Source: REEB95 sp035275845 (lineage in GTDB: Bacteria > Pseudomonadota > Alphaproteobacteria > ATCC43930 > CGMCC-115725). From it: a stretch of 8,502 bases of DNA. The translations under genes were made by a program, and so were the position numbers. The stretch covers positions 1-8,502 of the forward strand of contig DATEMD010000037.1 of NCBI GenBank assembly GCA_035275845.1, given 5' to 3'. Positions 6,348-8,502 of this stretch are shown here, in pieces. Each line of letters opens with the position of its first letter. The stretch's first letter is position 1. Below the pieces are notes generated by a model, which saw nothing but the letters and a program-made list of their open reading frames with translations, was not told the origin of the DNA and made no database searches.

Positions 6348-8502
6348 ATGACCAAACGCATGCTTATCGATGCGGCTCACCCAGAGGAAAGCCGGGTCGT
6401 GGTGCTCGACGGCAATCGGCTCGTCGAATTCGATTACGAAACCTCGACTAAGAAACAGATCAAAGGAAACATCTATCTCGCCAAGGTGACGCGGGTCGAG
6501 CCGTCGCTACAGGCGGCGTTCGTGGAATATGGCGGCAATCGCCACGGTTTCCTCGCCTTCAGCGAAATTCATCCCGACTATTACCGGATTCCGATGGCTG
6601 ACCGCGAGGCGGCGATCGAAGCCGAGCGCGTTGCCGAGGCTGCCGAAAATCAGCGCGAAGAAGAGCGCGAAGAGGCCGGCCTCGACGCGCCGGTAGAGTC
6701 CGCCGAGACGCACGATGCTGCTGCGCTCGATGCGCCGCATATGGAGCTCGCGAGCGAGCCGTTCGATACTGGCGACCATCCGCCGGAAACGGACACCGGC
6801 GAGCCCACGCCGTTCGGCGAACCCGATCACGATCACGACGACGACACGGCCGACGTCGTCGAGGCTGAATCCTTCCCCACGCTCGACGCGAGCGAACCCG
6901 TCCATACAGACAACGAGACTGTTACCGAAAGCACGGCCGAGACTGCCCCGCTCGATCCGACCGCCACGACCGAAGGCGCACCGGCCGGCGAGGGCACGGC
7001 GACGCCGACCAGCGTCGAGACGCTCGGCGGCGACGAGATCGAGGAGGCACGGCGGCCGATCCGGCGGCCGTTCCGCCATTACAAAATTCAGGAAGTGATC
7101 AAGCGCCGGCAGATCATGCTGGTGCAGGTCACCAAGGAGGAGCGCGGCAACAAGGGCGCCGCGCTGACGACCTATATCTCCCTCGCCGGCCGTTATTGCG
7201 TGCTGATGCCGAATACGCCGCGCGGCGGCGGCGTCTCGCGCAAGATCACCAGCGCCAACGACCGTCGCCGGTTGAAGGACCTGATGAGCGGCCTCGAAGT
7301 GCCGGAAGGCATGGGCGTCATCGTCCGCACCGCCGGCAGCGAGCGCTCCAAGCCCGAGATCGGACGCGACCTCGAATATCTCCGCCGGTTATGGGACGAC
7401 ATCCGCGAACTGACGCTCAAATCGACTGCGCCGGCACTGATCTACGAAGAAGGCAACATCATCAAGCGCGCGATCCGCGATCTCTACAGCCGCGATCTCG
7501 AGGAGATCGTCGTTGACGGCGAGCCCGGATACCAAAATGCGCGCACCTTCATGCAGATGCTGATGCCGGACGACGTGCGGCGGGTGAAACTCTATCGCGA
7601 TCCCAACGTGCCGTTGTTCCAGCGTTATCCGATCGAAGGACAGCTTGACGCGATCCATTCGCCGACGGTGCAGCTCAAATCCGGCGGCTACGTCGTCATC
7701 AACCCGACCGAGGCGCTGGTCTCGATCGACGTCAATTCGGGACGGTCGACACGCGAGCGCAATATCGAGGAAACCGCGACCAAGACCAACCTGGAAGCCG
7801 CCGACGAGATCGCACGCCAGCTGCGGCTGCGCGATCTCGCCGGTCTGATCGTCATCGACTTCATCGACATGGAAGTCTCGCGTAACCAGCATGCCGTCGA
7901 ACGCCGGCTGAAAGAGGCGATGCGTCAGGATCGTGCGCGCATTCAGATCGGCCGCATCAGTCCATTCGGCCTGCTCGAATTGTCGCGCCAACGCCTGCGG
8001 CCATCGCTGCTCGAAACGTCGACACAGCCCTGCCCGCATTGTGGCGGCACCGGTCATATCCGTTCGACGGAGTCGACGGCGCTCCACGTTCTGCGTGCGA
8101 TCGATGAAGAAGGCGTTCGCCGCCGTTCGGCGGAAGTCACCGTCGCCGTGCCCGAGGCGGTCGGCCTTTATATCCTCAACCAGAAGCGTGCAACGCTTCA
8201 GCAGGTCGAGGCGCGCTACGGCATGCGGGTTTTCATCAAGACCGACGTGGCGCTGATTCCGCCGCAATACAAGCTCGACCGCATGCGCGCGCTGACGCCG
8301 GCCGAAGTCGCCGCGTTGCCGGTGACGATGGTGCCGGTGGCGCCGATCGACGAGGAATCCGCCGATACAGTTGGCGCCGGTGAGGAGGCGATTGCCGGCG
8401 CATCCGAGACCTTCTCCGAGCCGACGGGGGGCAGAGAGCCGACGACAGATCGCGACCACGCCGGCGATCATCAAGAGCACGGTCAAGGCGAAGGCGGTGG
8501 TC
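6348..8502 (+). CDS. rne: Ribonuclease E, 5' part (runs off right edge)
   Basis: Endoribonuclease that cuts single-stranded AU-rich RNA, matures rRNA/tRNA and nucleates the RNA degradosome. 718 codons are present without a stop. ATG 6348 has GGAG (6338-6341) six bases upstream. Order of parts: N-terminal strand (MTKRMLIDAAHPEESRVVVL); S1 RNA-binding domain starting near 37 (GNIYLAKVTRVEPSLQAAFV); an acidic low-complexity insertion, about 85-235, rich in Glu/Asp/Thr/Pro with a DHDHDDD cluster at 160-166; the rest of S1 (about 244-290); a 5'-sensor/RNase H-like region; the catalytic DNase I-like part with D461 in SIDVNSGR and the second aspartate pair in VIDFIDM (D504, D507); and the zinc-link CPHC at 562-565. 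From about 665 the sequence becomes acidic, Gly- and His-rich, the start of the disordered scaffold tail. The length before the tail and the S1 insertion favour RNase E over the shorter RNase G. Divergent from mrcA. Confidence 0.96.
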   Translation, partial: MTKRMLIDAAHPEESRVVVLDGNRLVEFDYETSTKKQIKGNIYLAKVTRVEPSLQAAFVEYGGNRHGFLAFSEIHPDYYRIPMADREAAIEAERVAEAAENQREEEREEAGLDAPVESAETHDAAALDAPHMELASEPFDTGDHPPETDTGEPTPFGEPDHDHDDDTADVVEAESFPTLDASEPVHTDNETVTESTAETAPLDPTATTEGAPAGEGTATPTSVETLGGDEIEEARRPIRRPFRHYKIQEVIKRRQIMLVQVTKEERGNKGAALTTYISLAGRYCVLMPNTPRGGGVSRKITSANDRRRLKDLMSGLEVPEGMGVIVRTAGSERSKPEIGRDLEYLRRLWDDIRELTLKSTAPALIYEEGNIIKRAIRDLYSRDLEEIVVDGEPGYQNARTFMQMLMPDDVRRVKLYRDPNVPLFQRYPIEGQLDAIHSPTVQLKSGGYVVINPTEALVSIDVNSGRSTRERNIEETATKTNLEAADEIARQLRLRDLAGLIVIDFIDMEVSRNQHAVERRLKEAMRQDRARIQIGRISPFGLLELSRQRLRPSLLETSTQPCPHCGGTGHIRSTESTALHVLRAIDEEGVRRRSAEVTVAVPEAVGLYILNQKRATLQQVEARYGMRVFIKTDVALIPPQYKLDRMRALTPAEVAALPVTMVPVAPIDEESADTVGAGEEAIAGASETFSEPTGGREPTTDRDHAGDHQEHGQGEGGG

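Noticed and set aside
7389..8486. 365-codon minus-strand frame opposite rne
   Set aside because: Antisense of the conserved catalytic core of RNase E; composition is typical of a shadow frame.

Overview
The window is high-GC chromosomal DNA that looks alphaproteobacterial, most likely Hyphomicrobiales or a near relative. The evidence is a penicillin-binding protein 1A gene followed 32 bases later by the release factor 2 gene, a divergent RNase E gene whose S1 domain is split by a long acidic insertion (a known alphaproteobacterial trait), and GCC/GGC/CTC-rich codon use. Nothing points to a plasmid, phage, transposon or CRISPR array. I found no tRNA or rRNA.

Layout. Positions 1-532 (minus) hold the N-terminal 177 residues of a CLC-type chloride channel or transporter that runs off the left edge. 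Positions 613-1635 (minus) encode a 340-residue multi-spanning membrane protein with a cleavable-looking signal and a HVKWF sequence at the predicted mature N-terminus. Divergent from it, 1767-1925 (plus), is a 52-residue two-helix membrane protein with a very good ribosome binding site. Positions 1926-2220 have no convincing gene. They begin with two GC-rich stem-loops and pass into an AT-rich stretch (71 G/C in the 180 bases 2041-2220) that contains a perfect 8+8 inverted repeat nested inside a second one.

Positions 2221-5865 (minus) are the mrcA-prfB operon, cell-wall synthesis then translation termination. prfB is split by an in-frame TGA at codon 24 inside a textbook CTT-TGA-C slippery site with a GGAGG stimulator upstream. 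The full 380-residue RF2 is made only by programmed +1 frameshifting. Naive gene calling would place the start at 3360 in the wrong frame. Positions 5866-6347 are a 482-base divergent intergenic region with weak promoter candidates for both sides and strong stem-loops in the probable rne leader. Positions 6348-8502 (plus) hold the first 718 codons of RNase E, including the whole catalytic half and the start of the scaffold tail, and run off the right edge.

Most of the window is housekeeping. The parts least explained by known biology are the divergent pair of membrane proteins (613-1925) and the nested palindrome at 2118-2184. I did not find a convincing new multi-gene system.
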